Origin: Pseudomonadota bacterium | Lineage (GTDB): Bacteria; Pseudomonadota; Gammaproteobacteria; Burkholderiales; Burkholderiaceae_C | Assembly: GCA_023394015.1 (NCBI GenBank) | Contig: JAEXBL010000416.1 | Location: forward strand, 1 to 10,603 | Length of the DNA stretch: 10,603 nt | Reading direction: 5' to 3' | Shown: positions 1-5,795 of the stretch, in pieces | How the letters are laid out: the number at the start of each line of letters is the position of its first letter | How positions within the stretch are numbered: the first letter of the stretch is position 1 | Notes under the pieces: generated by a model | The model's database searches: none | The model's input: the letters and a program-made list of their open reading frames with translations, nothing else | What the model was told of the DNA's origin: nothing | Translations under genes and position numbers: made by a program

Positions 1-68
1 GCTATTACTTCATCGCCAGCTTCATCGGCGAGCACGTGGCGCACCACGTGCGGGCGCTGCGCGGCTGA
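1..68 (+). CDS. C-terminal end of an unidentified protein (partial)
   Basis: The frame beginning at base 3 stays open from the left edge to a TGA at 66-68 and encodes about 21 residues, including ASFIGEHVAHHVRALRG, before the stop. Its codons end almost only in G or C, as in the neighbouring genes, which supports a real coding end. It stops 8 bp before the convergent stop of the tip-pilin gene, so the two genes meet tail to tail with no room for a separate terminator. Too little is present to name a family. Another frame (from base 1) also reads through to a stop at about base 87, but it would run into the tip-pilin gene and looks less likely. Confidence 0.45.
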   Translation, partial: YYFIASFIGEHVAHHVRALRG

Positions 69-76
69 AGGCGTCG

Positions 77-132
77 TCAGTAGTTGACGATCACCGTCAC
101 GGTGTCGCTGTAGCTGTCGGGCTGAAAGTCGG
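77..132. repeat. Direct repeat shared by the 3' ends of the tip-subunit and major-pilin genes
   Basis: Bases 77-132 and 4631-4686 have the same orientation and match at 49 of 56 positions by direct comparison. Both encode the C-terminal strand ending in a VNY tripeptide. The similarity continues in patches further in, where both encode WGNT and GNGV. The copies lie about 4.5 kb apart at the two ends of the operon. Common descent of the SCPU domains plus shared codon bias may explain this fully; recent gene conversion is also possible. Confidence 0.6.
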
Positions 133-1090
133 CCGAGGGCACCTTGACGTGGACGGGCACCGACCGGGCGCTGCCGGTGCCTGTGCCGCTGACGCCGTTG
201 CCCGCGCTGGTGGGCGTGGCCGTGTTGCCCCAGATTCTGGTCATGCTGGCGTCCTGGTAGAACTGGTAGGGCACCAGGTCGGTGCTGCTGCCGCTGGCCT
301 TCATCACGCCAGCGCCCGCGGTGTTGCCGTTGGAGGGTCTCAGGCCGACGTTGTAGGGCGTCGTATGCGTGCATGCGACGCTGATGCTGCCGCTGCCGGG
401 AATGTTGCTGGCGCTCGCCGGCACCGTGCCCAGGGAGATGTCCGAGGCGGCGCCGGCCGTGACCTCGCAGCGCTTCTCGACGACCGCGCTGACGGTGAAT
501 GGAAACGTGGTGGCCACGGTATTGCTGCACGAACTTGGCACGATGTACGGCGCCAGCAAGGAGCTTTCGTTGATGGTCAGCCCCGTGTCGGCGCTGCGGT
601 AGGTGCTTAGGTAGTTGCCGGGGACGGCGGTGTTCTGGTTGGCCCAGATGCGCCCGTACACCGGTATCGCGCGTGCCGGCGTGGACTCGCCGGGCCTCAG
701 CGTGACCACGGTGGTCACGGGCTGGAAGGCGCCGAAGAACTGGCTGCCCCACACCGCGCTGCGCCCCGCATCCTGATAAAGCTGGAACTGCAGTTGGTTG
801 GTGCCGCTGCTCATCAGGCGCGGGTTGGTGGAGCCGCCGCCGGGCTCGCCGATGCTGAAACACAGGCGGGCGTTGAACGTGGTGAACACCGCGCTGCTGC
901 TGCACTGGTAGCTGAGCGTGGCGCTGACGTCGGTGGCGCCGGGCGCCAGCGGGTTGACCGGGCCGAAGTTCAGGTCGCTCATCCAGGCGTTGCACGAGAT
1001 GTACGCGTGCGCCGGCGCGGCCGACAGCAGCCCCAGCGCCAGCACCAGGGGCAGGCGCGCGACCCAGGCGCGAGATGACGAGGCGTTCAT
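77..1090 (-). CDS. csuE: Csu-type pilus tip subunit, two spore-coat-U (SCPU) domains, CsuE-like
   Basis: The 337-residue exported protein is probably the tip adhesin of an archaic chaperone-usher pilus. Residues 1-29 form a Sec signal peptide ending in APAHA. An N-terminal SCPU-like domain spans about 30-185 (cysteines 33, 63, 77 and 188; YQDAGRSAVWG near 105-115). A second, standard SCPU domain spans about 195-337, with Cys208 and Cys240, FYQDASMTRIWGNT at 277-290, GNGVSGTGTG, and the ending VTVIVNY. The two-domain architecture and length match CsuE of the Acinetobacter Csu pilus, in which the N-terminal domain caps the fibre and binds surfaces. The ATG overlaps the usher stop (ATGA), with GGAG at 1099-1102 as ribosome site 8 bp upstream, so it is probably translationally coupled. 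It is the last gene of the operon. Binding specificity cannot be read from the sequence. Confidence 0.88.
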   Translation of the reverse strand: MNASSSRAWVARLPLVLALGLLSAAPAHAYISCNAWMSDLNFGPVNPLAPGATDVSATLSYQCSSSAVFTTFNARLCFSIGEPGGGSTNPRLMSSGTNQLQFQLYQDAGRSAVWGSQFFGAFQPVTTVVTLRPGESTPARAIPVYGRIWANQNTAVPGNYLSTYRSADTGLTINESSLLAPYIVPSSCSNTVATTFPFTVSAVVEKRCEVTAGAASDISLGTVPASASNIPGSGSISVACTHTTPYNVGLRPSNGNTAGAGVMKASGSSTDLVPYQFYQDASMTRIWGNTATPTSAGNGVSGTGTGSARSVPVHVKVPSADFQPDSYSDTVTVIVNY

Positions 1091-3507
1091 GGTGTGGGCT
1101 CCGGCGTGCAGACGAGCGGCCCGATGCGCGGGATGCCGCCGTCCGCGTGGGCGGTGGGGTGATCGAATCGCGCGCGGCAGCGGCCCGCGGGCGTTTGCAC
1201 CAGAAGCTGGTTGTGGTCGGCCAGCGTGTCGAGGTAGGTCTCGCCGTCGTAGCCGACGATGGCGCTGCCGGTCTGCTGGCCGTTGACCTGCACCCGGCTG
1301 CCCAGCGGCAGCGGTTGGCCGGCCGGATCGGCCAGCACCACCAGGGCCGAGCGCACCGGTTCGAGCTCGAAGCGTACCAGGGTGCCGGCGCGGTCGGTGG
1401 GCGTGGCGTTGGCCTTGACGCGCTCGATGCGCAGGTTGGCCGGCAGGCCCATGGTGTCGATGCCGAGCTGGTTGTTCTGGTAGGCGTTGAGCGAGGTGAC
1501 CAGCAGGTGGCCGTAGCGGTCGGTGCTGCCGATGCGGCGGTTTTCCAGCAGCACCGGCACGTCGGGCACGCCGCGGGTGGAAACCAGCGCGAACGCGTCG
1601 TGGATGGCGCGCGCGGCGAAGGGGCGGCCGTCCATCAGCACCAGTGCGCCGGCGGCGTTGCCCCAGGCGCGGCTGCGGCCGTTCTGCACGTCGGCGCCCA
1701 GGGCGTAGCGGCCATAGGGGCCCAGGTAATCGGCCTCGGCGCTGGCAACGCGCTGCTGCGAGCCGGCGCGGACCGCGGCGTTCCAGCCCCAGCCGCCGTC
1801 GCTGGGCGCGCTGCGGCGCGCGCTGGCGGTGACGTAGCTGCTGCGCTCGTCGCGCTGCACGCCGGCGCTGGCGCTGGTGCGCGCGTCCAGCGCCCAGCTC
1901 AGGCTGAGAAAGGCGCTGTAGCGACGGCGCTCGACCAGATCCTGGTTGAGCGTGGCCGACAGCGTGGCGCTGCGCCCGAGCGACTTGAACCATCCGGCGC
2001 TGGCGTAGCGCGACCGCGGCTGGCCGGGGTAGTCGAGGTAGGCATAGCTGAGCGTGAAGCTGCCGGCGCGCTCGGTGTTGACGCCCACGGTGGCGCTGCC
2101 GCTGGCGCGCGCCGGCAGGCTGCCGTGCAGGGCGGCCACGTCGCGGTAGCCGGGCTGCGTGCGCGTGGCGTTAAAGCCGACGTGAAAGCGCCGGTTGTTC
2201 CACTGGTAGCCCAGGTTCAGCAGCGAGCCGCTGCGGCCCGAGCCGCTCGAATGCGCCAGCGCGCCGGTCAGCACGCCGGCCTGGGCCGGCAGCAGCCAGG
2301 CGCCACCGGCGCCGGCGTTGACCAGGCCCTTGGTGGCCTCGCCGTGCGCCTCGACCGTGAAGGTGTCGCTCAGGCCGTGGCGCCAACTGCCGCTGAGCAT
2401 CGGGTCGCCGACGTAGTCGTTGGACTTCAGGCCGTAGTTCTGGCGCACGCGCCCCAGCTCGACCGACCAGCTCGACAGGCCCTTCTTCAGCAGCGCCTGC
2501 GAGCCGTACAGCGAGAAGCTGAGCAGCGTGGTGCGGCCGAAGGCGTCGGTCAGCACCACCTGCGCGTTGCCGGCACCGCTGATGCTGGGCAGGGTGTTGA
2601 GCTGGAACGGGCCGGCCGGCACCTGGCCGTTGTACTGACGCATGCCGTTGACGTAGAGGTCGAGCTGCGAGGGCAGCACGGCCGAGCCCAGCAGAACCGG
2701 CACCGGCGTGGTCACCAGGTAGGGCTGCAGGGCGAAGTTGCTGCCCAACTGGATGCCGCCGATGCGCGTGGCGCGGCTGAAGCCGACCGCGCTGCTGAGC
2801 GTGTCGCCCACGCGCAGCGTGAGCATGCGTTCGGGCCAGGAGCGCGACCATTGCGTGTCCAGCCGCACCGTGCCGCGGCGGCGCGCCGCGTCGCCGCCGG
2901 ACGCGTACTGCGACAGCATGGTGTGGCTGAGCACGCCCCAGCGGTTGAAGGCGCGCCACTCGGTGAAGGCGCTGAGCGAGCCGCCGGTGCCGGCCCCCGA
3001 GGTGGCGAACAGGTCGTAGTTCAGCAGCAGGCCGGGCGAACTGGACGCCTGCTGCGTGTCGATGCCCGGCACGTTGACGGTGGTTTCGGGCAGCCGCAGC
3101 ATGGCCAGCGGCGCGGTCAGGCTCACGCGCTGCTGCGCGGCGTCGTAGGCGACGGCCAGGCCCGCCAGGCTGGCCAGCGGAACCGGATCCGCATCGGGCG
3201 TGCCGGCCGGCAGCACGAAGCCGAGCTGCCGCAGGCTGGCGGCCGAGGCCCAGAGCTGGCGGTCGCGGTCGCCGAAATGCACCAGCCCGCGCGCGGCGCC
3301 GTTGAGGGTGACTTCCAGGTAGACGTCCTGCCCGCCGGGGCCGGCCAGACTGGGCTCGTCGGCGCCGATCATGGCGCTGGCGGGCGCGGCGTCAGGCGCC
3401 GGCGCGTCGGCTGCGCAAGTGCCCGCGGCAGCCAGCAGGGCCGCCGAGCACAGCGCCGCCTCAGCGAGCCGGCGCGGCCAGCGGCAGGCCCTGTTCGGTG
3501 TTGCCAT
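1087..3507 (-). CDS. csuD: Outer-membrane fimbrial usher (FimD/PapC family, CsuD-like)
   Basis: The 806-residue protein forms the outer-membrane channel that receives chaperone-subunit complexes and assembles the pilus. A signal peptide covers roughly residues 1-33 (hydrophobic SAALLAAAG core). An N-terminal periplasmic domain begins near 60 (DVYLEVTLNG). The barrel starts with repeated beta strands, and residues 234-257 hold the conserved GDTLSSAVGFSRATRIGG-type segment. The plug-region signature lies at 281-325 (QLDLYVNGMRQYNGQVPAGP, then DAFGR). The C-terminal periplasmic domains include GVPDVPVLLENRRIG and a Cys pair near the end (GRCRARF; GPLVC). Length is normal for the family. The start lies inside the chaperone gene (47-bp overlap) and the stop overlaps the tip-subunit start, a tightly coupled arrangement. 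The start at 3507 gives a plausible signal peptide; a GGGAAG lies about 10 bases upstream. Confidence 0.93.
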   Translation of the reverse strand: MATPNRACRWPRRLAEAALCSAALLAAAGTCAADAPAPDAAPASAMIGADEPSLAGPGGQDVYLEVTLNGAARGLVHFGDRDRQLWASAASLRQLGFVLPAGTPDADPVPLASLAGLAVAYDAAQQRVSLTAPLAMLRLPETTVNVPGIDTQQASSSPGLLLNYDLFATSGAGTGGSLSAFTEWRAFNRWGVLSHTMLSQYASGGDAARRRGTVRLDTQWSRSWPERMLTLRVGDTLSSAVGFSRATRIGGIQLGSNFALQPYLVTTPVPVLLGSAVLPSQLDLYVNGMRQYNGQVPAGPFQLNTLPSISGAGNAQVVLTDAFGRTTLLSFSLYGSQALLKKGLSSWSVELGRVRQNYGLKSNDYVGDPMLSGSWRHGLSDTFTVEAHGEATKGLVNAGAGGAWLLPAQAGVLTGALAHSSGSGRSGSLLNLGYQWNNRRFHVGFNATRTQPGYRDVAALHGSLPARASGSATVGVNTERAGSFTLSYAYLDYPGQPRSRYASAGWFKSLGRSATLSATLNQDLVERRRYSAFLSLSWALDARTSASAGVQRDERSSYVTASARRSAPSDGGWGWNAAVRAGSQQRVASAEADYLGPYGRYALGADVQNGRSRAWGNAAGALVLMDGRPFAARAIHDAFALVSTRGVPDVPVLLENRRIGSTDRYGHLLVTSLNAYQNNQLGIDTMGLPANLRIERVKANATPTDRAGTLVRFELEPVRSALVVLADPAGQPLPLGSRVQVNGQQTGSAIVGYDGETYLDTLADHNQLLVQTPAGRCRARFDHPTAHADGGIPRIGPLVCTPEPTP

Positions 3508-4195
3508 TGATCATTGCTTCCCAGCTTCCGCCGGCCTGCGCCGACGGGGGCAGCTTGAGCGCCCAGCGCATGCGCGCGCCGGGCAGCACGTAGCCCAGCA
3601 GGCCGGGCGCGACCACGGTGCGCTGGCCGGCTGTGTCGACGAACGCCAGGTCCGCCAGTTGCGCGTGCGCACCGCCGCTGTTGGTGACTTCCAGCAGGCC
3701 TTGCTCGCCTTCCTGCCGCAGCGTCCATTGCAGCGCCGGCGGGCTGGCCGGTGCACCCGCCGGCTCGACGAAGATCGGCAGCGAATAGCGCAGCACGTAC
3801 TGCAGGCCCCTGGCCTGGTTCCCCGGCACGGGCAGCTCGTCGATGATGACGCGGTACGCCCGCTGCGCACCGCCGGCCGGGGGCGCGCCGGTGCGGATGG
3901 CGCGCACCAACTGGCGCTCGCCCGCCGGCAGCTCCAGCATCGGCGGGCTGACCAGCAGCTCGCGCGTGGGCTCCAGCCGGTCGGCGGCGTTCTCCTGCGT
4001 CCAGCGGTAGGCGCGCACCTGCACGTGCATCGGGCGGTCGCCGGTGTTGCTGAGCCACAGGCCATCGGCGTTCTGCGTGGCGGCGATGGTCACCGACACC
4101 GGCGACACCTGCAGGCCGCTGGCCACGGCGGCGCCAGAGGCCAGCGCCGTGGCGCACAGGGACAGGCAGAGGAGAAAGCGGCGCAGGCAGGTCAT
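3461..4195 (-). CDS. csuC: Periplasmic pilus-assembly chaperone (PapD-like, CsuC-like)
   Basis: The 244-residue protein is a two-domain immunoglobulin-like chaperone that completes and caps pilin subunits in the periplasm and hands them to the usher. The signal peptide is about residues 1-25 (LCLSLCATALASGAAVAS). The mature N-terminal domain starts GLQVSPVSVTI. Family signatures are LWLSNTGDRPMHVQVRAYRW at 46-65, PPMLELPAGERQLVRAIR at 84-101 and YRVIIDELPVP at 114-124. The second domain runs from about 145 to the end and includes LLEVTNSGG and LPGARMRWAL. Length and motifs fit chaperones of SCPU pilus systems. It starts 22 bp after the small subunit's stop, without a strong Shine-Dalgarno in the gap, and its 3' end overlaps the usher start by 47 bp. 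Confidence 0.92.
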   Translation of the reverse strand: MTCLRRFLLCLSLCATALASGAAVASGLQVSPVSVTIAATQNADGLWLSNTGDRPMHVQVRAYRWTQENAADRLEPTRELLVSPPMLELPAGERQLVRAIRTGAPPAGGAQRAYRVIIDELPVPGNQARGLQYVLRYSLPIFVEPAGAPASPPALQWTLRQEGEQGLLEVTNSGGAHAQLADLAFVDTAGQRTVVAPGLLGYVLPGARMRWALKLPPSAQAGGSWEAMINGNTEQGLPLAAPAR

Positions 4196-4217
4196 GGTGC
4201 GGATGGGCAGCGGGGGC

Positions 4218-4595
4218 TCAGTAATCGATGTGCAGCGTGTTGGCAGCCGTGGCCTGGTCGCTGGATCGGGTGCTCGGCGTTGCCAGATCGTGCAGCGGCC
4301 AACTGGTGCCGATCACCGTATCCATGCCGTGCCCCGTGGCGGCGCGCCGGGGCGCCGGCGGGGTGGCCTGGCCGATGGCGAACGGCGTGTTGCGCGAACA
4401 GCGGATCGCCAGCGCCCGCCGCCGCGGTGCATCCGGCGGGCTGGCGGCCGTGTCGATGGCCACGTGGCAGGTGGACAGCACCTGCAGCCGCACCTGGAGC
4501 CGGCCTTGGTCGACGTCCGCGTGGGCCGCTGCCGCGCCCATGCACCCGGCCAGCAGGGCCAAGTGGACGGGGCGGAAGCGGTACAGGCGGCACAT
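4218..4595 (-). CDS. Small divergent SCPU-like pilus subunit
   Basis: The 125-residue exported protein occupies the place of the minor subunits CsuA/CsuB. Residues 30-75 align by eye with the major pilin: GRLQVRLQVLSTCHVAI resembles its N-terminal donor strand and first cysteine, and RCSRNTPFAIG matches NCSKSTPFFIG. It ends in LHIDY, like the usual VNVNY end. It lacks the YxLYxDxxxxxxWGN and GNGVxGTG blocks that define a full SCPU domain and is about 55 residues shorter than its neighbour. Two export readings compete: signal peptidase I cleavage after AAAAHA (residue 26), or a lipobox LAGC at 15-18. The ATG at 4595 has no clear ribosome site, and the frame is open further upstream but overlaps the preceding pilin gene. 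It is therefore either a specialised subunit or a decaying pilin; export and conserved cysteines favour a product. Confidence 0.72.
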   Translation of the reverse strand: MCRLYRFRPVHLALLAGCMGAAAAHADVDQGRLQVRLQVLSTCHVAIDTAASPPDAPRRRALAIRCSRNTPFAIGQATPPAPRRAATGHGMDTVIGTSWPLHDLATPSTRSSDQATAANTLHIDY

Positions 4596-4630
4596 GGGGG
4601 CGACGCGCGGGCTTCGGGCGCAGGCGCCAA

Positions 4631-5176
4631 TCAGTAGTTGACGTTCACCGTCACGGTGTCGGCGTAGCTGTCGGGCGTGAAGTCGACGTTGGTGGCCTTG
4701 GCGTAGACGTTGAACGTGAGCGCGTTGCTGGAGGCCATGCCCTTGCCGGTGCCCTGCACGCCATTGCCCACGCTGGTGGCCGTGGCGGTGTTGCCCCAGA
4801 CGGTCGAATAGCCGGCGTCGGAATACAGGGTGTAGGGCACCTTGTCGGTGTTGGTGCCCGCGTTGGCCACGCTGACCATGTTGCCGGTGCCATTGCTGGT
4901 GCCGCCGTTGGCGCTGGACGGCGCCAAGCCGATGAAGAACGGCGTGCTCTTCGAGCAGTTGACCTTGAAGGAGGTGGAGCCGGTCTGGTTCACGGCGCTT
5001 GCGGTGGCGGCCACGCTGCCCAAGTCGATGTCGGCGGGTGCGGTGCTTACGGCACAGGTCTTGGTGATCTGGATCTTCACCTTGAACGTGGCGGAGTTGT
5101 TCACATCCGCATGGGCGGCAGTGCTGCCGGCAGCCAGGGCCAGAACGGCCAGTTTGGCGATCAGTTGCTTGTTCAT
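4631..5176 (-). CDS. csuA/B: Major SCPU pilin of the Csu-type pilus (CsuA/B-like)
   Basis: The 181-residue exported protein is a spore-coat-U domain pilin, probably the main fibre subunit because it is first in the operon and nearest the promoter. The signal peptide is MNKQLIAKLAVLALAAG followed by AAHA, with cleavage after residue 23. The mature N-terminus (SATFKVKIQI) is an alternating beta strand suited to donor-strand exchange. Cys41 and Cys74 should form the family disulfide. Family blocks are CSKSTPFFIGL at 74-84, YTLYSDAGYSTVWGNT at 115-130, GNGVQGTGKG and the C-terminal TVTVNVNY. An in-frame ATG 10 codons upstream (5206) exists, but the start at 5176 is preferred because GAAGGAAG at 5181-5188 sits just before it and it gives a clean signal peptide. 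The small subunit follows 35 bp downstream. Confidence 0.93.
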   Translation of the reverse strand: MNKQLIAKLAVLALAAGSTAAHADVNNSATFKVKIQITKTCAVSTAPADIDLGSVAATASAVNQTGSTSFKVNCSKSTPFFIGLAPSSANGGTSNGTGNMVSVANAGTNTDKVPYTLYSDAGYSTVWGNTATATSVGNGVQGTGKGMASSNALTFNVYAKATNVDFTPDSYADTVTVNVNY

Positions 5177-5180
5177 TTGA

Positions 5181-5188
5181 CTTCCTTC
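5181..5188 (-). promoter_or_regulatory. Ribosome binding site of the major pilin gene
   Basis: On the minus strand GAAGGAAG ends four bases before the ATG at 5174-5176. It is the strongest Shine-Dalgarno in the operon and decides the start in favour of 5176 over the in-frame ATG at 5206. Confidence 0.75.
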
Positions 5189-5255
5189 GTGCGCCGCGGC
5201 GCTCAATAGATTGATTAAGGGTTAACGCCAGTGGACAAAGACCGGTAAGTAGAGT

Positions 5256-5268
5256 CGGACCTAGTCCG
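5256..5268. promoter_or_regulatory. Small palindrome at the expected transcription start of the pilus operon
   Basis: CGGAC-CTA-GTCCG is a perfect 5-bp-arm inverted repeat with a 3-base centre. It begins about where the pilus transcript should start, given the -10 box at 5277-5282. It could be a repressor operator blocking initiation or a hairpin protecting the 5' end of the mRNA; the sequence cannot separate these. Confidence 0.4.
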
Positions 5269-5276
5269 GTGGCGCC

Positions 5277-5305
5277 AATATAGAAGAACCCCCCACAGGT
5301 CACAA
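5277..5305 (-). promoter_or_regulatory. Sigma70-like promoter of the pilus operon
   Basis: Read on the minus strand, TTGTGA (5305-5300) and TATATT (5282-5277) are separated by exactly 17 bp. They match the -35 and -10 consensus sequences at 4 and 4 of 6 positions respectively. Transcription would begin near 5270, giving a leader of about 94 bases before the pilin ATG. This is the best promoter-like arrangement seen in the 5177-5795 gap and it points at the pilus genes. Confidence 0.6.
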
Positions 5306-5366
5306 GCTTTTGCGCTCCTGAAAATGTGAACTAAAGCACGAATGATGGGTGATTCCGATGTGTAGC

Positions 5367-5386
5367 CGTTTTTTCATGAAAAAGCG
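5367..5386. promoter_or_regulatory. AT-rich palindrome, candidate operator upstream of the pilus promoter
   Basis: TTTTTCATGAAAAA (5370-5383) is a perfect 14-bp palindrome. After one mismatched pair (T/G) it is extended by CG on the left and CG on the right, giving an imperfect 20-bp symmetric site. It lies 62 bp upstream of the -35 box of the pilus promoter, a suitable place for an activator or repressor dimer. No specific regulator family is recognised. Confidence 0.4.
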
Positions 5387-5617
5387 CACAAAGTGATGTC
5401 TACACTGGTTTCCCCGTCGATCCTTCCGGTTGCGACGATCCTGTCTGCCCGCTGAAGAACGTTTCAACGCTAAAACTTTGGTGATATACAAAGGTGAGCA
5501 TGTGGCGGCGCGCCAACCTGCGTTCCGCGGGCCGTTGGTCAGGCCCATGCCAGCGACAGCACGACATCCTCAGGCCCAATAAATTGGCGTGGTGAGCGCT
5601 TGATCGCACAGGGCAAA

Positions 5618-5638
5618 GCATGGGCGATGGCCCACTGC
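5618..5638 (+). promoter_or_regulatory. Hairpin in the upstream region of the DUF11 gene
   Basis: GCATGGGC pairs with GCCCA-TGC across a GATG loop, giving eight base pairs with a single bulged C. It lies about 160 bp upstream of the DUF11 gene start. It has no following T run and so is not a terminator; it could be part of a structured leader or a protein-binding site. Confidence 0.3.
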
Positions 5639-5781
5639 GCGCCGCGCATGTGATCCCTGCGCCCTGGTGGGCAAGAATGCCGCTTATGGGGGGCATACTG
5701 TGCTCCGTTCGGCCTATGGCTCTGGTATCTTGTGATTCCGGATTTATTCTTGCAGCACTGACAACCCTCAGAGAGGGGTTG

Positions 5782-5788
5782 AGGGGAG
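5782..5788 (+). promoter_or_regulatory. Ribosome binding site of the DUF11 gene
   Basis: AGGGGAG ends seven bases before the ATG at 5796. Neither of the later in-frame ATGs (5832 and 5853) has a comparable site, so this element supports the 5796 start even though the signal peptide would look more usual from 5853. Confidence 0.5.
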
Positions 5789-5795
5789 AGCAGCC

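Larger units (their letters stand above)
5306..5795. other. Gene-free divergent intergenic region with several short palindromes
   Basis: No convincing gene was found here. The stretch is visibly richer in A/T than its surroundings, especially 5306-5500. It contains CTTTG-8-CAAAG (5476-5493), CCAAT-AA-ATTGG (5576-5587), TGGGC-GATG-GCCCA (5621-5634), ATGCC-10-GGCAT near 5677-5696, and CCCTC-AGA-GAGGG (5765-5777) just before the start of the DUF11 gene. A weak extended -10 (TGGTATCTT, 5723-5731) could serve the rightward gene, but no good -35 accompanies it. The most likely role is regulatory DNA and leader for one or both divergent genes. A small RNA cannot be excluded, but no terminator-like stem with a T run was seen. 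Confidence 0.5.

Noticed and set aside
61..80. Terminator between the partial first gene and the tip-pilin gene
   Set aside because: The gap is only 8 bp and shows no stem or T run.
1075..3510. 811-codon plus-strand open frame antisense to the usher gene
   Set aside because: It is the mirror of a G/C-ending codon pattern; its product is a low-complexity run of Ala, Gly, Arg, Val and Gln with no family motif, while the minus-strand frame is a clear usher.
3371..5209. 612-codon plus-strand open frame across the chaperone and pilin genes
   Set aside because: It crosses several real minus-strand genes and their junctions; the product is Ala/Arg/Gly-rich with no motif.
5303..5380. 25-residue minus-strand frame starting MKKRLHIG in the divergent gap
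   Set aside because: It begins in the middle of the palindrome and runs through the pilus promoter; no ribosome site and no recognisable product.
5762..5781. CAACCC...GGGTTG stem just upstream of the DUF11 gene as a terminator
   Set aside because: It is not followed by a T run on either strand and lies immediately before the ribosome site; at most a leader hairpin.
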